Numbered from the stretch's first letter, positions 1-8,619 are shown. The stretch: 64,000 nt of DNA from DASQFI01 sp035633215 (GCA_035633215.1 DASQFI010000062.1:62001-126000); one strand, 5' to 3'. Notes: generated from the sequence alone by a model not told the origin. Numbers and translations: made by a program.

Positions 1-621
1 GTCGCGGGCAACATCATCGACGACTGGTTCTCGCGGCGAAACGGTCCGATGCTCTACATCCCCATGCCGCAGCGCCCGTCGTACATCGTCAATCTCGTCG
101 TGCGCGCCGGTGGCGATCCCACGGCGCTCTCCGGCGAAGTTCGACAGTTGCTCAAATCGATCGATCCCTCGCAGCCGCCGGTCTACGTCATGACGATGAA
201 GGGCATGCTGCACGAGCGGACGGTGGGCCTGCAGATGATCGGCGCGATGATGGGCGTGCTCGGCGCGCTCGCGGTCGTGCTCGCCGCCATCGGGCTCTAC
301 AGCCTGATGGCGTATCACGTCTCGCAGCGACGGCACGAGATCGGCGTGCGCATGGCCCTCGGCGCGTCGCGGGCCACGGTCATCCGGCAGACGATCCGCC
401 GGGCCTGGTGGCTGGCCTGCGTCGGCGTCGTCATCGGCCTGGTCCCGGCATGGCTGCTGACCGGTGTGCTCCGCGGCGTGCTCTTCAACGTGGTCTCGGT
501 CCGGCCGGAGCTCTTCGGGGCGATCGTCGTCGCGCTCATCGGCATTGCCGTCGTGGCCAGTCTCGTACCCGCCCGGCAGGCGTCGAGAGTGGACCCGGCG
601 GTGGCATTGAGGAGCGAATAG
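1..621 (+). CDS. FtsX/MacB-type ABC transporter permease, C-terminal part
   Basis: The reading frame is open from base 1, so the gene starts upstream of the window; 206 codons are visible. The fragment has the C-terminal half of an FtsX-like permease: a periplasmic stretch, then a membrane helix (about residues 92-120), the cytoplasmic loop HEIGVRMALGA that is a hallmark of the MacB/FtsX family, and two more helices (about 137-160 and 177-200). It ends VALRSE, usual for acidobacterial permeases of this kind. Family members export peptides, lipoproteins or macrolides together with an ATPase; no ATPase is visible here, so substrate cannot be given. The family call is firm. Confidence 0.9.
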   Translation, partial: VAGNIIDDWFSRRNGPMLYIPMPQRPSYIVNLVVRAGGDPTALSGEVRQLLKSIDPSQPPVYVMTMKGMLHERTVGLQMIGAMMGVLGALAVVLAAIGLYSLMAYHVSQRRHEIGVRMALGASRATVIRQTIRRAWWLACVGVVIGLVPAWLLTGVLRGVLFNVVSVRPELFGAIVVALIGIAVVASLVPARQASRVDPAVALRSE

Positions 622-685
622 AGTCGAAAAGCCCGAAAGGCTCAGAGACGAAAAGGCGGGAACGCCCGAAGCCCGACAGGTGGAG

Positions 686-707
686 GGCCGAACCTTTAGG
701 TTCGGCC
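686..707. repeat. Short hairpin with TTTA-type centre between permease and dipeptidase genes
   Basis: Perfect 10-bp inverted repeat GGCCGAACCT / AGGTTCGGCC around a 2-nt centre. It has no T-tract, so an intrinsic terminator is not supported. The same architecture (GC-rich arms closing on TTTA) recurs at 42545-42564, which suggests a small dispersed palindrome family rather than a dedicated terminator. Confidence 0.55.
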
Positions 708-732
708 GGCAAACGCGCTAATGTGATGGGCC

Positions 733-2625
733 ATGCGGTTGTCTTTCCTCGCGCTGGCCGTCGTCATGCTTCCCCTCGTGGTGTTCTCCGGACAGACGCC
801 GTCCGATCCGCTCGTCGAGCGTGCGCGGCGGCTCTTGCGCGACACGCCGGTGATCGACGGTCACAACGACTATCCCTGGGAAATCCGGCAGCGCGCGGAG
901 GGCGACCTGGCGAAGCTGGACCTGCGTGTGTCGCAGCCGGTGATCATGACCGACCTGCCGCGGCTCAAGGCCGGCGGCGTCGGCGGCCAGTTCTGGTCGG
1001 TGTACGTCCCGTCGCCGCCGCCCGGCACCGACCCGGCGACGTCGGTGACCCAGACGCTCGAGCAGATCGACGTCGTCCACCGGATGGTCGCGCGATACCC
1101 CGATGCGCTCACGCTCGCGCTGACCGCCGACGACATCGAGCGCGCGATGAAGCAGGGCCGCATAGCGTCGCTCATCGGGATGGAGGGCGGACACTCGATC
1201 AACTCGTCGCTCCCGGTGTTGCGCATGATGTACCGTCTCGGCGCGCGGTACATGACGCTCACGCACGGTCTGAACGTGCCGTGGGCCGATTCGGCGACCG
1301 ACAGTCCGAAGCTCGACGGCCTGTCGCCGTTCGGCGAGCAGGTGATTCAGGAGATGAACCGGCTCGGGATGCTCATCGATCTCAGCCACGTCTCGCCGGC
1401 GACGATGAGCGACGCGATCAAGATCTCGACGGCGCCTGTGATTTTCTCGCACTCGTCGGCCCGCGCTCTGACCGACGTCCCGCGCAACGTGCCGGACGAC
1501 ATCCTGCGCGAGCTGCCGCGCAACGGCGGCGTCGTCATGGTCACGTTCGTGCCGGGCTTCGTCTCGCAGGAAGTCGCCGACTGGAACAAGCGCGAGACGA
1601 GCGAGCGCACGCGATTGACCGGTACGCTCGGCGGCAACGCGGACGCGATCACCAAGGCGCTCGAGGACTGGCGGCGGACGAACCCGGCGCCGCGGGCGTC
1701 GGTCATCCAGGTGGCCGATCACGTCGATCACGTCAGGAAGGTCGCCGGCATCGATCACGTCGGCCTTGGGAGCGATTTCGACGGCATCACGAGCGTGCCC
1801 GTCGGCCTCGAGGACGTCTCGACCTTCCCGTTGCTCCTGGCGGAGCTGCTGAGACGCGGCTACAGCGACGCGGACGTTAGAAAGATCGCGTCGCGGAACA
1901 TTCTTCGCGTGATGCGCGCGGCGGAAGCCACGGCCGCGCGGGTAGGGGGACGGGGGTCGCCTGGGGAAAACTCCCGGGAGAGCCCTGCGACCGCCTCCCG
2001 GGAGTTTTCCCCAGGCGACCCCCGTCCCCTCATCGTCGCGCTCGGCGATTCGACGACGGCTGGCACGCCGCTCTACAAGTCACCGATTGAGGCGCCGCCG
2101 GCCGGCAGCGGCAACGACCAAAGTCAATTCGCGTACTGGTTGATGCAGTGGCAGCCGGGCTGGTCGGTCTTGAATCGCGGCGTGAACGGCGAGCGGTCGG
2201 ATCAGATCGCGGCGCGCTTCGATCGCGACGTGCTGGCGCATCGTCCCGCCGCGGTCATCATCATCGCCGGCGTGAACGACGTCTACCAGGGACGGCCGGT
2301 CGACCACGTCCTCACTCACCTGCGCGACATGTACGACCGTGCCGCCGCCGCCAGCATCCCGGTGATTGCCGGCTCGATCGTGCCGTACAACACCGCGACC
2401 GCCGAGCAGAACCGCAAGATGCACGAGATCAACGCGTGGATCGCAAACCAGCCCTCTCGTGATCGCAACATCATCGCGGTTGATACGCGTAAGTCCGTCG
2501 CGGCCGCCGGCGACGCCGACCGTCTGGCGGGGACACCCGACGGTCTGCACCCTGACATCACGGGATACAAGTCGATGGCGGACGCCCTGCTGCCTGCCGT
2601 GACCAAGGCACTGACGCACAAATAG
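733..2625 (+). CDS. Membrane dipeptidase (peptidase M19) fused to SGNH/GDSL hydrolase
   Basis: 630 residues with a signal peptide (1-20). Residues about 30-400 are a zinc-dependent M19 dipeptidase: DGHND (H44, D46), MEGGHS, IDLSH and GSDFDG, matching the metal-site and bridging-glutamate motifs of renal dipeptidase relatives. Residues about 433-630 are an SGNH hydrolase with GDS (S440), NRGVNG, GVND (N515) and DGLH (D603, H606), the four consensus blocks with a complete catalytic set. The two domains are joined by a Gly/Ser/Pro-rich linker encoded almost entirely by the palindrome at 1946-2029. Likely periplasmic; one half cleaves dipeptides, the other an ester or acetyl group. I know of no common family with this order, so the fusion itself may be element-driven. 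Confidence 0.88.
   Translation: MRLSFLALAVVMLPLVVFSGQTPSDPLVERARRLLRDTPVIDGHNDYPWEIRQRAEGDLAKLDLRVSQPVIMTDLPRLKAGGVGGQFWSVYVPSPPPGTDPATSVTQTLEQIDVVHRMVARYPDALTLALTADDIERAMKQGRIASLIGMEGGHSINSSLPVLRMMYRLGARYMTLTHGLNVPWADSATDSPKLDGLSPFGEQVIQEMNRLGMLIDLSHVSPATMSDAIKISTAPVIFSHSSARALTDVPRNVPDDILRELPRNGGVVMVTFVPGFVSQEVADWNKRETSERTRLTGTLGGNADAITKALEDWRRTNPAPRASVIQVADHVDHVRKVAGIDHVGLGSDFDGITSVPVGLEDVSTFPLLLAELLRRGYSDADVRKIASRNILRVMRAAEATAARVGGRGSPGENSRESPATASREFSPGDPRPLIVALGDSTTAGTPLYKSPIEAPPAGSGNDQSQFAYWLMQWQPGWSVLNRGVNGERSDQIAARFDRDVLAHRPAAVIIIAGVNDVYQGRPVDHVLTHLRDMYDRAAAASIPVIAGSIVPYNTATAEQNRKMHEINAWIANQPSRDRNIIAVDTRKSVAAAGDADRLAGTPDGLHPDITGYKSMADALLPAVTKALTHK
1946..2029. repeat. Perfect 35-bp inverted repeat inside the M19-SGNH coding sequence
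   Basis: Left arm 1946-1980 and right arm 1995-2029 are exact reverse complements, separated by 14 nt (1981-1994). The innermost ten bases of each arm, CTCCCGGGAG, are themselves palindromic. The whole element is translated in frame (about residues 405-433 of the host protein) and forms the linker between two enzyme domains. It resembles, in behaviour but not in sequence, intragenic palindromic elements known from Rickettsia. Confidence 0.9.
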
Positions 2626-2639
2626 GCCCGTCAGCGGTG

Positions 2640-2905
2640 TCATCTGTCGCAGAAGTACGGAGCTGACGCTGGAAGTACGGCGCTACCGCTGAAGTACCGG
2701 CAGCTGCCGCTGAAGGATGGTGTAACGGTGGAGTACAAGAGCTTTCATGAGAGATCGCGTTGGCGAGATTTCCGACAGCATGCTCTTGGCAAGCAGTACT
2801 CGCGGTTCTTGACTGCCGTGCTTCAGGGTTCCTGACGCCAGTTACTTCCGCGTTCTTGACGACCGTACTTCAGCTCTCTTGTCCACCGTACTTCCCCGGC
2901 TTCGC
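2640..2905. repeat. Intergenic degenerate GAAGTAC repeats in inverted arrangement
   Basis: The gap between the dipeptidase and a minus-strand VWFA gene holds no gene. Its left half (about 2650-2740) repeats GAAGTAC separated by GC-rich spacers, and its right half (about 2790-2905) repeats the complement GTACTTC, so the region can form a large imperfect stem between the two convergent genes. Confidence 0.6.
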
Positions 2906-2910
2906 GGGCC

Positions 2911-3852
2911 TCAGTTCTTCGGAGCGACATAGTTCTTTCTCGCCCTCGGCTTCAGGTCTTTTCCTGGGAGTTTGACCTCAACCCGATGCCGCTTGCCATC
3001 ACGCGCGGGCGGCGCGAAGCCCATCAGATATTGGCTATGCAGCTCTTCGACAACGCGCGCGAAGGCGGCGCCGAGGTCGTCGCGCGGGCGGATTTCGAAG
3101 TAGCCGCCGCCGGTTTCGAGGGCCGTGGTCCCGAGCGCGGGATCGGGCAGATCGTCGACGAGCATGCTGCGGAGATCGCCGCCGATCGGCATCGAGCCGG
3201 GCGCGCCGCGGCTGCGTAGACCGATGCCGTAGATCATCACTTCCTCGCGCTGCGCGCGATCGACGATCTCGAGTTGGCTGATGAACCGCTCGCCGAATTT
3301 CCTGAACCCGGGCGCATCCTTGCCGTCGCTCAGGACCAGCACGACGCGCCGGCCGTCGGTGCCGCTGAAGGTGTTCATCGCATCGTCCATCCCGCGCCAC
3401 AGCGGCGTCGGCGCGTTCGGCTCGATCTCGGACGGCAACGCCGCCCGCAGCGCCGCGACATCGGCGGTGAACGTCGGGCTGATCACGATCTCCTTGCCGA
3501 ACGTGCCCACGCGCGCCAGATCGCCCGGCAGCAGTCTGGAGAAGAGCTGCTCGCAGCCGGCCCGGAGCAGCGGCAGATTGCCCTGCATGCTGCCGCTGAC
3601 GTCGAGCAGGACGACGATCCGGACAGGCTGCGGAGTGTTGTCGAAGACCGTCAGGGGTTGCGCGCGCCCGTTGTCGAGCACCTGAAAGTCGTCGCGGGTG
3701 AGTCCCGGAACGAGCCGGTTGTCTTTATCGGTGACCGTAACGAAGACCGGCACGCTGTCGCCGATCCCACGAAAGACGGGCGCCTGCTGACCGCCGCTCT
3801 GTGCGGACAGCACACCGGCGGCAAGTGCCGCATACATCACGAGGCGAGTCAT
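2911..3852 (-). CDS. VWFA-domain secreted protein (VWFA-related Acidobacterial type), canonical MIDAS
   Basis: 313 residues from ATG 3852; an upstream in-frame start at 3891 would put a non-hydrophobic stretch before the signal peptide. After the signal peptide comes the family's N-terminal beta domain (GIGDSVPVFVTVTDKDNRLVPGL.. region) and then a von Willebrand A domain with a complete metal-ion-dependent adhesion site, DVSGS, at about residue 84. The C-terminal hallmark is a Tyr-Leu-Met-Gly-Phe segment followed by a basic RARKNYVAP end. VWA domains bind protein ligands through a divalent cation; the partner is unknown. It is one of eight paralogues in the window and converges with the dipeptidase-SGNH gene. 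Confidence 0.87.
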   Translation of the reverse strand: MTRLVMYAALAAGVLSAQSGGQQAPVFRGIGDSVPVFVTVTDKDNRLVPGLTRDDFQVLDNGRAQPLTVFDNTPQPVRIVVLLDVSGSMQGNLPLLRAGCEQLFSRLLPGDLARVGTFGKEIVISPTFTADVAALRAALPSEIEPNAPTPLWRGMDDAMNTFSGTDGRRVVLVLSDGKDAPGFRKFGERFISQLEIVDRAQREEVMIYGIGLRSRGAPGSMPIGGDLRSMLVDDLPDPALGTTALETGGGYFEIRPRDDLGAAFARVVEELHSQYLMGFAPPARDGKRHRVEVKLPGKDLKPRARKNYVAPKN

Positions 3853-3943
3853 GAGCGCTTCCCCAAGCCGACAGCACGGCAGGCACCGCACGTCTTTGAT
3901 ACCACAGATCCGAAAATCGATTGATACGCGGTCGACCGTTGCG

Positions 3944-4281
3944 TCAGCGCAGCCGCAAGCCGACGGTCAGCATCACCCCGCCGTTCGACAGCGCGAGCTC
4001 CTTGCGCGACGTCGACGGAACCAGCCGCGGCCCGCTGCGTGTGACCTCGATCTGCGGCGGCGTCGTACGCGTTCGTGTGGAGACGTCCGACGTGTAACGC
4101 AGCTCGACGAACGCGCTCCGAATGCCGATCTCGCCGCCCAGCACGAGTTTCACGTCCGGTGTGACACCGGTCCTGGACAGCGGATCGCCGGCCCTGCGCC
4201 GCCACTCGACAGGTCCCGGAGGTCCGCGAGTCGGCAATGCAAGCGGCTTCAGGGTGGTGACCAGAGACACGAGGATAGCCT
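3944..4281 (-). pseudogene. Possible outer-membrane beta-barrel C-terminal remnant
   Basis: Directly downstream of the serine hydrolase on the same strand lies an open frame that ends with alternating hydrophobic residues (GGVMLTVGLRLR) and contains an ELRYTSD-like strand, as in the last strands of small outer-membrane barrels. No start codon, signal peptide or N-terminal barrel is present; upstream the frame only shadows the serine hydrolase gene. I read it as a decayed fragment, but it could be chance. Confidence 0.3.
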
Positions 4282-5451
4282 TCAGTTCCTGACGACTTGA
4301 CTCGGCGTCTGGCTGATCGCGTCCACGGCCATTTCGATGAGCTTCCTGAACTCGGCGGTCGGATTGTTGCCGCCGGGACTTTGCGTGAACACCATCGCGA
4401 TGATCTCGCGCTTCGGGTCGATCCACGCCATCGTGCCGTCAGATCCGGTATGCGAGAACGTGCCGTCGGCGCGGACCATCCATCCGTATCCGTACGCGCT
4501 GCTCTCGTTGATCTTCACCCGCCCCTGCGTCGCGCTCTTGATCGTTTCGGGCTTCAGCAGCCGGCGCCCGCCGTAGACGCCGCCGAGCCGGTACATCTCG
4601 AGGAACCGGGCGTAGTCGGAAGCGGTCGAGATGAGCCCGCCCGAGGCGCGAATGATCGGAAAGTCTGGCGGATCGCCGGGCGTGAACCCCTGCGTGAACG
4701 TCACGCGGCCCCCGGTCTCGCGCCGGCCCCGATAGACCGTCGCCATACGCTCCAGCTTCGTCGCATCCTCGTGATTGAGCGAATCGGTCATGCCCAGCGG
4801 ATCGTAGATGCGAGTCTTCAGGAACTGCTCGAGCGGCATGCCGGACGCGACCTCGATGATCGCCCCGAGCGTGTTGTAGCCGGCGTTGTTGTACGAGTAG
4901 GTCCCGGGCGGCGCGGCCGGCCCCTCGGCGCCGAACTTCGCGACGGCCGCCTGGAGAGACGGCGGCTCACTAGCCGCGAACGGCAGCAGGATCGGCTGAA
5001 TCCGGAGTCCGGACGAGTGCGTGAGCAGCTGTTCGATCGTCACGCCTCTCGACTTGTCCGTGTCAAAGCCCGGGACGTACTTCGCCGCGGGATCCGACAG
5101 CGCGATCCTGCCGTCCTCGACGAGCATCATCACCGCGGCAGCCACGACCGGCTTGGTGTTCGACGCCATCCGGAACAGCGTGTCCTTGGTCATCGCCAGC
5201 CGGTAGCCGTGATGTTTCCAGCCGATCGCCTCGAACAGCACGACCTGGCCCCGGCGGGCGACGTACAGCACGGCGCCGCGGATGTCGTCGCGATCGACCG
5301 CGCTCTTGTAGAGCTTGACGGCGCTTGCGAGCGCCGGGGCCTGAACGCCGACCGACGCCGGCAAAGCGGCCGGCAGCGGTTTCGGCGGCGCCTGGACCAG
5401 AGCCAGCGAGAGCACCGAGAGGGCAACGACGGCAGGACGGAGCAGAATCAT
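4282..5451 (-). CDS. Serine hydrolase, class C beta-lactamase/penicillin-binding type
   Basis: 389 residues with a signal peptide (about 1-20). The three active-site motifs are present: SNTK (S97-K100) for the nucleophile and general base, YNN (Y187) for the second motif, and HTG near residue 345 for the third. The spacing and the VTIEQLLTHSSGL stretch are typical of the broad AmpC/EstB/PBP4-like family (PF00144), which includes esterases, D-aminopeptidases and muropeptide hydrolases. The substrate cannot be read from sequence. The gene stands alone on the minus strand between the HAD gene and a VWFA gene. Confidence 0.9.
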   Translation of the reverse strand: MILLRPAVVALSVLSLALVQAPPKPLPAALPASVGVQAPALASAVKLYKSAVDRDDIRGAVLYVARRGQVVLFEAIGWKHHGYRLAMTKDTLFRMASNTKPVVAAAVMMLVEDGRIALSDPAAKYVPGFDTDKSRGVTIEQLLTHSSGLRIQPILLPFAASEPPSLQAAVAKFGAEGPAAPPGTYSYNNAGYNTLGAIIEVASGMPLEQFLKTRIYDPLGMTDSLNHEDATKLERMATVYRGRRETGGRVTFTQGFTPGDPPDFPIIRASGGLISTASDYARFLEMYRLGGVYGGRRLLKPETIKSATQGRVKINESSAYGYGWMVRADGTFSHTGSDGTMAWIDPKREIIAMVFTQSPGGNNPTAEFRKLIEMAVDAISQTPSQVVRN

Positions 5452-5517
5452 CGGAATGGGTAGTTGTTAGTTGATCGCCGGTCACTTCGCAACTGGGAAT
5501 CCGTTCCCGCCGTCGGC

Positions 5518-5618
5518 CAGAGCCGTTCTCACTCTCCTGTAGCGGCCCGCCGGGCAGAATTCGGCCCATCTGTCCGCGATTCGAGCGGTTTGGCACTACA
5601 CGGAAGTGAGAACGGCCC
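5518..5618 (-). mobile_element. 95-bp inverted-repeat element, copy A, in the HAD gene 3' end
   Basis: Core 5522-5616 has ends GCCGTTCTCACT and AAGTGAGAACGGC. A CCAGA direct repeat flanks it (5517-5521 and 5618-5622, overlapping the ends), consistent with target duplication. On the minus strand the HAD frame enters after a CTG leucine codon, reads PFSLPCSAKP and runs to a TGA inside the far end; the overlapping GTG reopens the frame that would continue ADGGNGFPVAK before a native stop at 5482-5484. Net insertion is 101 nt. The internal sequence is about 85-90% alike in copies E and F. Confidence 0.85.
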
Positions 5619-6269
5619 CAGAAATCGGTCAATGGCCAGAGCGACGTCGGCGGCATGCGACGCGGCAGACTCGCCCGGCTGGAGCGTGAATGAAGCCGGC
5701 AGCTTGCCGAACCCGAAATCGACCAGGCACAGGCCGGCGCCGGCGCGCCGCGCGGTCTCGGCGTCAATCGCCGAATCGCCGACGAAGAGCGTGGACGCCG
5801 GGGTCGCGCCGCTCTCGCGGATCAGGAACTCCAGGCTCGCGGGATCGGGCTTGCGCTCGAAGCCGGAATCGCCGCCGATGACCCAGGCGAAATGGCGCGC
5901 CAAATCGAGTGCGTCCAGGATCCGTCGCGTCGGAACCTCGGGTTTGTTGCTGAGCAGCGCCAGCCGCGTGCGACGGCCGGCCGCGCCGAGCACGTCGACC
6001 ATCCCGTCGTACGGCCGCGTGGTCGCGAGCAGCCGCCGGTCATAGATCTCGCGAAACCGATCCAGCGCCTCCGGCTCGAACGGGTCGAGCCCCGACCGGG
6101 CGAGTGCGCGCTCGACCAGCTTCTTCGCGCCATCGCCGATCATCAACGCGATGTCGTCGATCGCATGCGGCGCCGCGCCATAGGTCGCCAGCATCTCGTT
6201 GGTGCTGTCGGCCAGATCGCGCCGCGAGTCGATGATCGTGCCGTCAAAGTCGAAGACGATGAGTCGCAT
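5529..6269 (-). CDS. HAD-superfamily phosphatase, phosphoglycolate phosphatase-like
   Basis: Begins MRLIVFDFDGTIIDSR, the DxDxT motif I of HAD phosphatases, with a helical cap, a motif II Ser/Thr in the LALLSNKPE stretch, and motifs III/IV in KPDPASLEF and GDSAIDAETARRAG. This is the pattern of Gph-like enzymes that remove phosphate from 2-phosphoglycolate or small sugars. An AGGAGG lies upstream; it is better spaced to a TTG at 6275 than to ATG 6269, so the true start may be either. The last 30 or so residues are not HAD sequence: they are encoded by repeat element copy A, and the native tail probably continued to 5482. Activity is likely retained because the catalytic core is intact. Confidence 0.88.
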   Translation of the reverse strand: MRLIVFDFDGTIIDSRRDLADSTNEMLATYGAAPHAIDDIALMIGDGAKKLVERALARSGLDPFEPEALDRFREIYDRRLLATTRPYDGMVDVLGAAGRRTRLALLSNKPEVPTRRILDALDLARHFAWVIGGDSGFERKPDPASLEFLIRESGATPASTLFVGDSAIDAETARRAGAGLCLVDFGFGKLPASFTLQPGESAASHAADVALAIDRFLGPFSLPCSAKPLESRTDGPNSARRAATGE

Positions 6270-6275
6270 GTGCAA

Positions 6276-6729
6276 AAGTGCCGCCCTCCTGTACCGAGTA
6301 GCGCCGGCGGCTGGGTTGACGGACCGCGGGCAATCCTTCGCTCCTTTCGGCTCGGTTTCAAACGAACGCTCAGTGCGTCAGCCTGAGTCGGCCGCGGTCC
6401 GTCAACATAGCCGCCGGCAAGACGCTTCCGAGCGCTCGCCTGATGTCTATTGTCTTCGCCGCCGGCTCTTCGTCTTTCCGCCTTGGCCTCGCCGAGGTCT
6501 GATAGATTACGGCCACGCTGACCACTTCCGGGGTCGTCGCGAAGGACACCCGGACGAGGAACTAAGTCGCGGCGCAGACGGCAAAAGGCGGGAAAACGGG
6601 AGAAATGACCCACCTCACTTCTGTCATGTGCTCTCCGTCAGGCGCCCTCCACCGGGTCTCTTTCTTGCAAATGGAGCCTGTCGGGACGGCGTATTCAAAG
6701 CAGGGATTCGGGCTTACGAACTGTTCGGC
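6276..6729. other. 454-bp gap without a gene, holding a long imperfect palindrome
   Basis: Divergent region between the HAD gene (minus) and the first of three VWFA genes (plus). Arms 6303-6329 and 6392-6418 are 27 nt each and match as reverse complements with two mismatches, spanning 116 bp. The remainder (6419-6729) must carry the promoters of both genes, but I see no clear sigma-70 boxes and no ORF with protein-like composition. Confidence 0.55.
6303..6418. repeat. 116-bp imperfect palindrome
   Basis: Arms of 27 nt (6303-6329 and 6392-6418) pair with two mismatches; the outer part reads GCCGGCGGCT and the inner GTTGACGGACCGCGG. The loop of about 62 nt is open in several frames. It is probably another dispersed palindromic element, although only one copy is seen in the window. 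Confidence 0.65.
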
Positions 6730-7635
6730 ATGAAACGAATCACGTCAGTCACTTTCCTGGTCGTTCTGGCGGGAGCGGCGGGGCTCATCGCGCAGCAGGC
6801 GCCCGCGTTCCGCGCCGGCGTCCAGACGGTGCCCATTTACGCGACCGTCGTCGACGCTGCCGGACGGCTGGTGCCGAGCCTGGAGCGCGAGCACTTCGAG
6901 GTGCTCGACAACGGCGTCCTCCAGCCGCTGACGTTTTTCCAGAGCGACGTCCAACCGATCAAGGTCGTGGTCATGCTGGACACCAGCGGCAGCATGACGC
7001 TCCATCTCAAGCTCCTGATGCAGGCGGCCGAGCAGTTCGTGCTGCGGCTGTTGCCCGCCGATCGCGCGCGCATCGGCAGCTTCTCGGACAAGATCATTCT
7101 GAGCCCCACGTTCACGGGCGATCGCGACGAGCTGATCCGCATCATTCACAACGACATCCAGTACGGGAACCCGACCCACCTGTGGGACGCGATCGACCAC
7201 AGTATGACGGCGCTTTCCCGCGAGGAGGGACGCCGCGTCGTGCTGATCTTCACCGACGGCGCGGACATGTTCAGCAAGAAGACGTCGCACGACGAAGTCC
7301 TGGCACGGGCCCTCAAGGAAGAGTTCATGATCTACGCGATCGGCCTGCAGACCCAGATCCTGGGCCAGCCACCGTCGCGCCCGGACCGCGGGCTCCGGAA
7401 GCTCGCCGAAGAGACCGGCGGGGGCTACTTCGAGCTCAAGACCACGACCGACCTCGGGCCGACGTTCACGCGGGTCGCCGACGAGCTGCACCGCCAGTAC
7501 GTGCTTGGCTTTTCACCGACCACGCTCGATGGGAAGCCGCATCGGATCGACGTGCGCGTCAAGGTCGACGGCATGACGGCGCGCGCGCGCAAATCGTACG
7601 TGGCTTCGAAGCCCGGAACTGGATTGGACAAGTGA
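6730..7635 (+). CDS. VWFA-domain secreted protein, first of three tandem genes
   Basis: 301 residues from ATG 6730, chosen because it gives a signal peptide (MKRITSVTFLVVLAGAAGL). The N-terminal beta domain (VQTVPIYATVVDAAGRLVP) is followed by a VWA fold with a complete MIDAS, DTSGSM, then the Thr and Asp ligands in the usual places (GRRVVLIFTDGAD). The end reads QYVLGFSP...ARARKSYVASK, the family signature. A 17-bp gap separates it from the next VWFA gene, so the three probably form one transcript. The role is unknown; VWA proteins usually mediate metal-dependent protein contacts outside the cytoplasm. Confidence 0.88.
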   Translation: MKRITSVTFLVVLAGAAGLIAQQAPAFRAGVQTVPIYATVVDAAGRLVPSLEREHFEVLDNGVLQPLTFFQSDVQPIKVVVMLDTSGSMTLHLKLLMQAAEQFVLRLLPADRARIGSFSDKIILSPTFTGDRDELIRIIHNDIQYGNPTHLWDAIDHSMTALSREEGRRVVLIFTDGADMFSKKTSHDEVLARALKEEFMIYAIGLQTQILGQPPSRPDRGLRKLAEETGGGYFELKTTTDLGPTFTRVADELHRQYVLGFSPTTLDGKPHRIDVRVKVDGMTARARKSYVASKPGTGLDK

Positions 7636-7652
7636 TTTGAGGTCCTGAGACC

Positions 7653-8612
7653 GTGACCCGACTCGCTCCCCTCGCCGTGGCCCTCATCGGATTGGCGGTG
7701 ACGACTGCCGCCCAGCAGCCGACTCCGCAACAACCGGTCTTTCGCACCGGCACGGACACGGTCTCGATCTACACGACCGTGTTCGACCGGTACGGCGAGA
7801 TCATCACGGATCTCGGCAAACCCGATTTCAAGATCTTCGACGAGGGCAAACGTCAGGATCTGACGCACTTCGTGAACGGCCAGCAGCCGATTACCGCCGT
7901 CGTACTGATTGACACGAGCGCGAGCATGACGCCGCTGCTGCACCTGGCGCGCGCGGCCGCCGAGCAGTTCATCATCAGGATGCAGCCCGGCGACCGGGCG
8001 CGGGTCGGAAGCTTCAACGATCGCACGCACTTGAGCGCTGAGTTCACTGGGGATCGCGACAGGCTGCTGCGCACGATCCGCGAGGATCTTCGCATCGGGC
8101 ACACGACCGCGCTCTGGGATGCGCTCGACCAGACGATGACCGAGCTCGCGCCGCTGGGGGGACGCCGCGTGATTCTGCTGCTCACCGACGGCTTCGACAC
8201 GCAGAGCCAGAAGCGGTCCGAGGAATTGCTCGCGCGCGCGTACGCGGAGGAACTGATGGTGTACGCCGTCCAGTTCCGGCCCCGGCTGCGCCAGCCGGAC
8301 ATCGAGATGCCGCTGTCCCAGGGCCTGCGCGCGATGCTCTCCAACGACATCCGGCGTGAGCGGCATCCGACGGAGTCGCTGCGGCGGCTGGCCGTGGAAA
8401 CCGGCGGCGGGCACTTCCTGCTGACGGAGCGCGACGACGTCAACAGCACGTTCACGCGCGTCGCCAATGAGCTGCACCAGCAGTACGTGCTCGGGTTCTC
8501 GCTGCAGAAGTTCGACGGCAAGCCGCATGCGCTGGACGTGCTCGTGTCTCGTCCGGACATGGTGGTACGGGCGCGCAAGAGTTACCTCGCGCCGCTGCGG
8601 CCCGGCACGTAG
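7653..8612 (+). CDS. VWFA-domain secreted protein, second of three tandem genes
   Basis: 319 residues with a GTG start at 7653 that gives a signal peptide ending near TAAQQ. It has the same architecture as its neighbours: N-terminal beta domain (TDTVSIYTTVFDRYGEII), VWA domain with MIDAS DTSASM, a GRRVILLLTDGFD strand, and the C-terminal QQYVLGFS/ARKSYLAP signature. Between the tandem copies the MIDAS and C-terminal blocks are well conserved and the loops diverge, so the array is an old duplication rather than a recent one. It is followed 7 bp later by the third copy. Confidence 0.87.
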   Translation: MTRLAPLAVALIGLAVTTAAQQPTPQQPVFRTGTDTVSIYTTVFDRYGEIITDLGKPDFKIFDEGKRQDLTHFVNGQQPITAVVLIDTSASMTPLLHLARAAAEQFIIRMQPGDRARVGSFNDRTHLSAEFTGDRDRLLRTIREDLRIGHTTALWDALDQTMTELAPLGGRRVILLLTDGFDTQSQKRSEELLARAYAEELMVYAVQFRPRLRQPDIEMPLSQGLRAMLSNDIRRERHPTESLRRLAVETGGGHFLLTERDDVNSTFTRVANELHQQYVLGFSLQKFDGKPHALDVLVSRPDMVVRARKSYLAPLRPGT

Positions 8613-8619
8613 GAACAGC

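Noticed and set aside
3853..3891. ATG 3891 as start of the first VWFA gene
   Set aside because: It places a Cys/Arg-rich stretch before the signal peptide; ATG 3852 gives a normal one.
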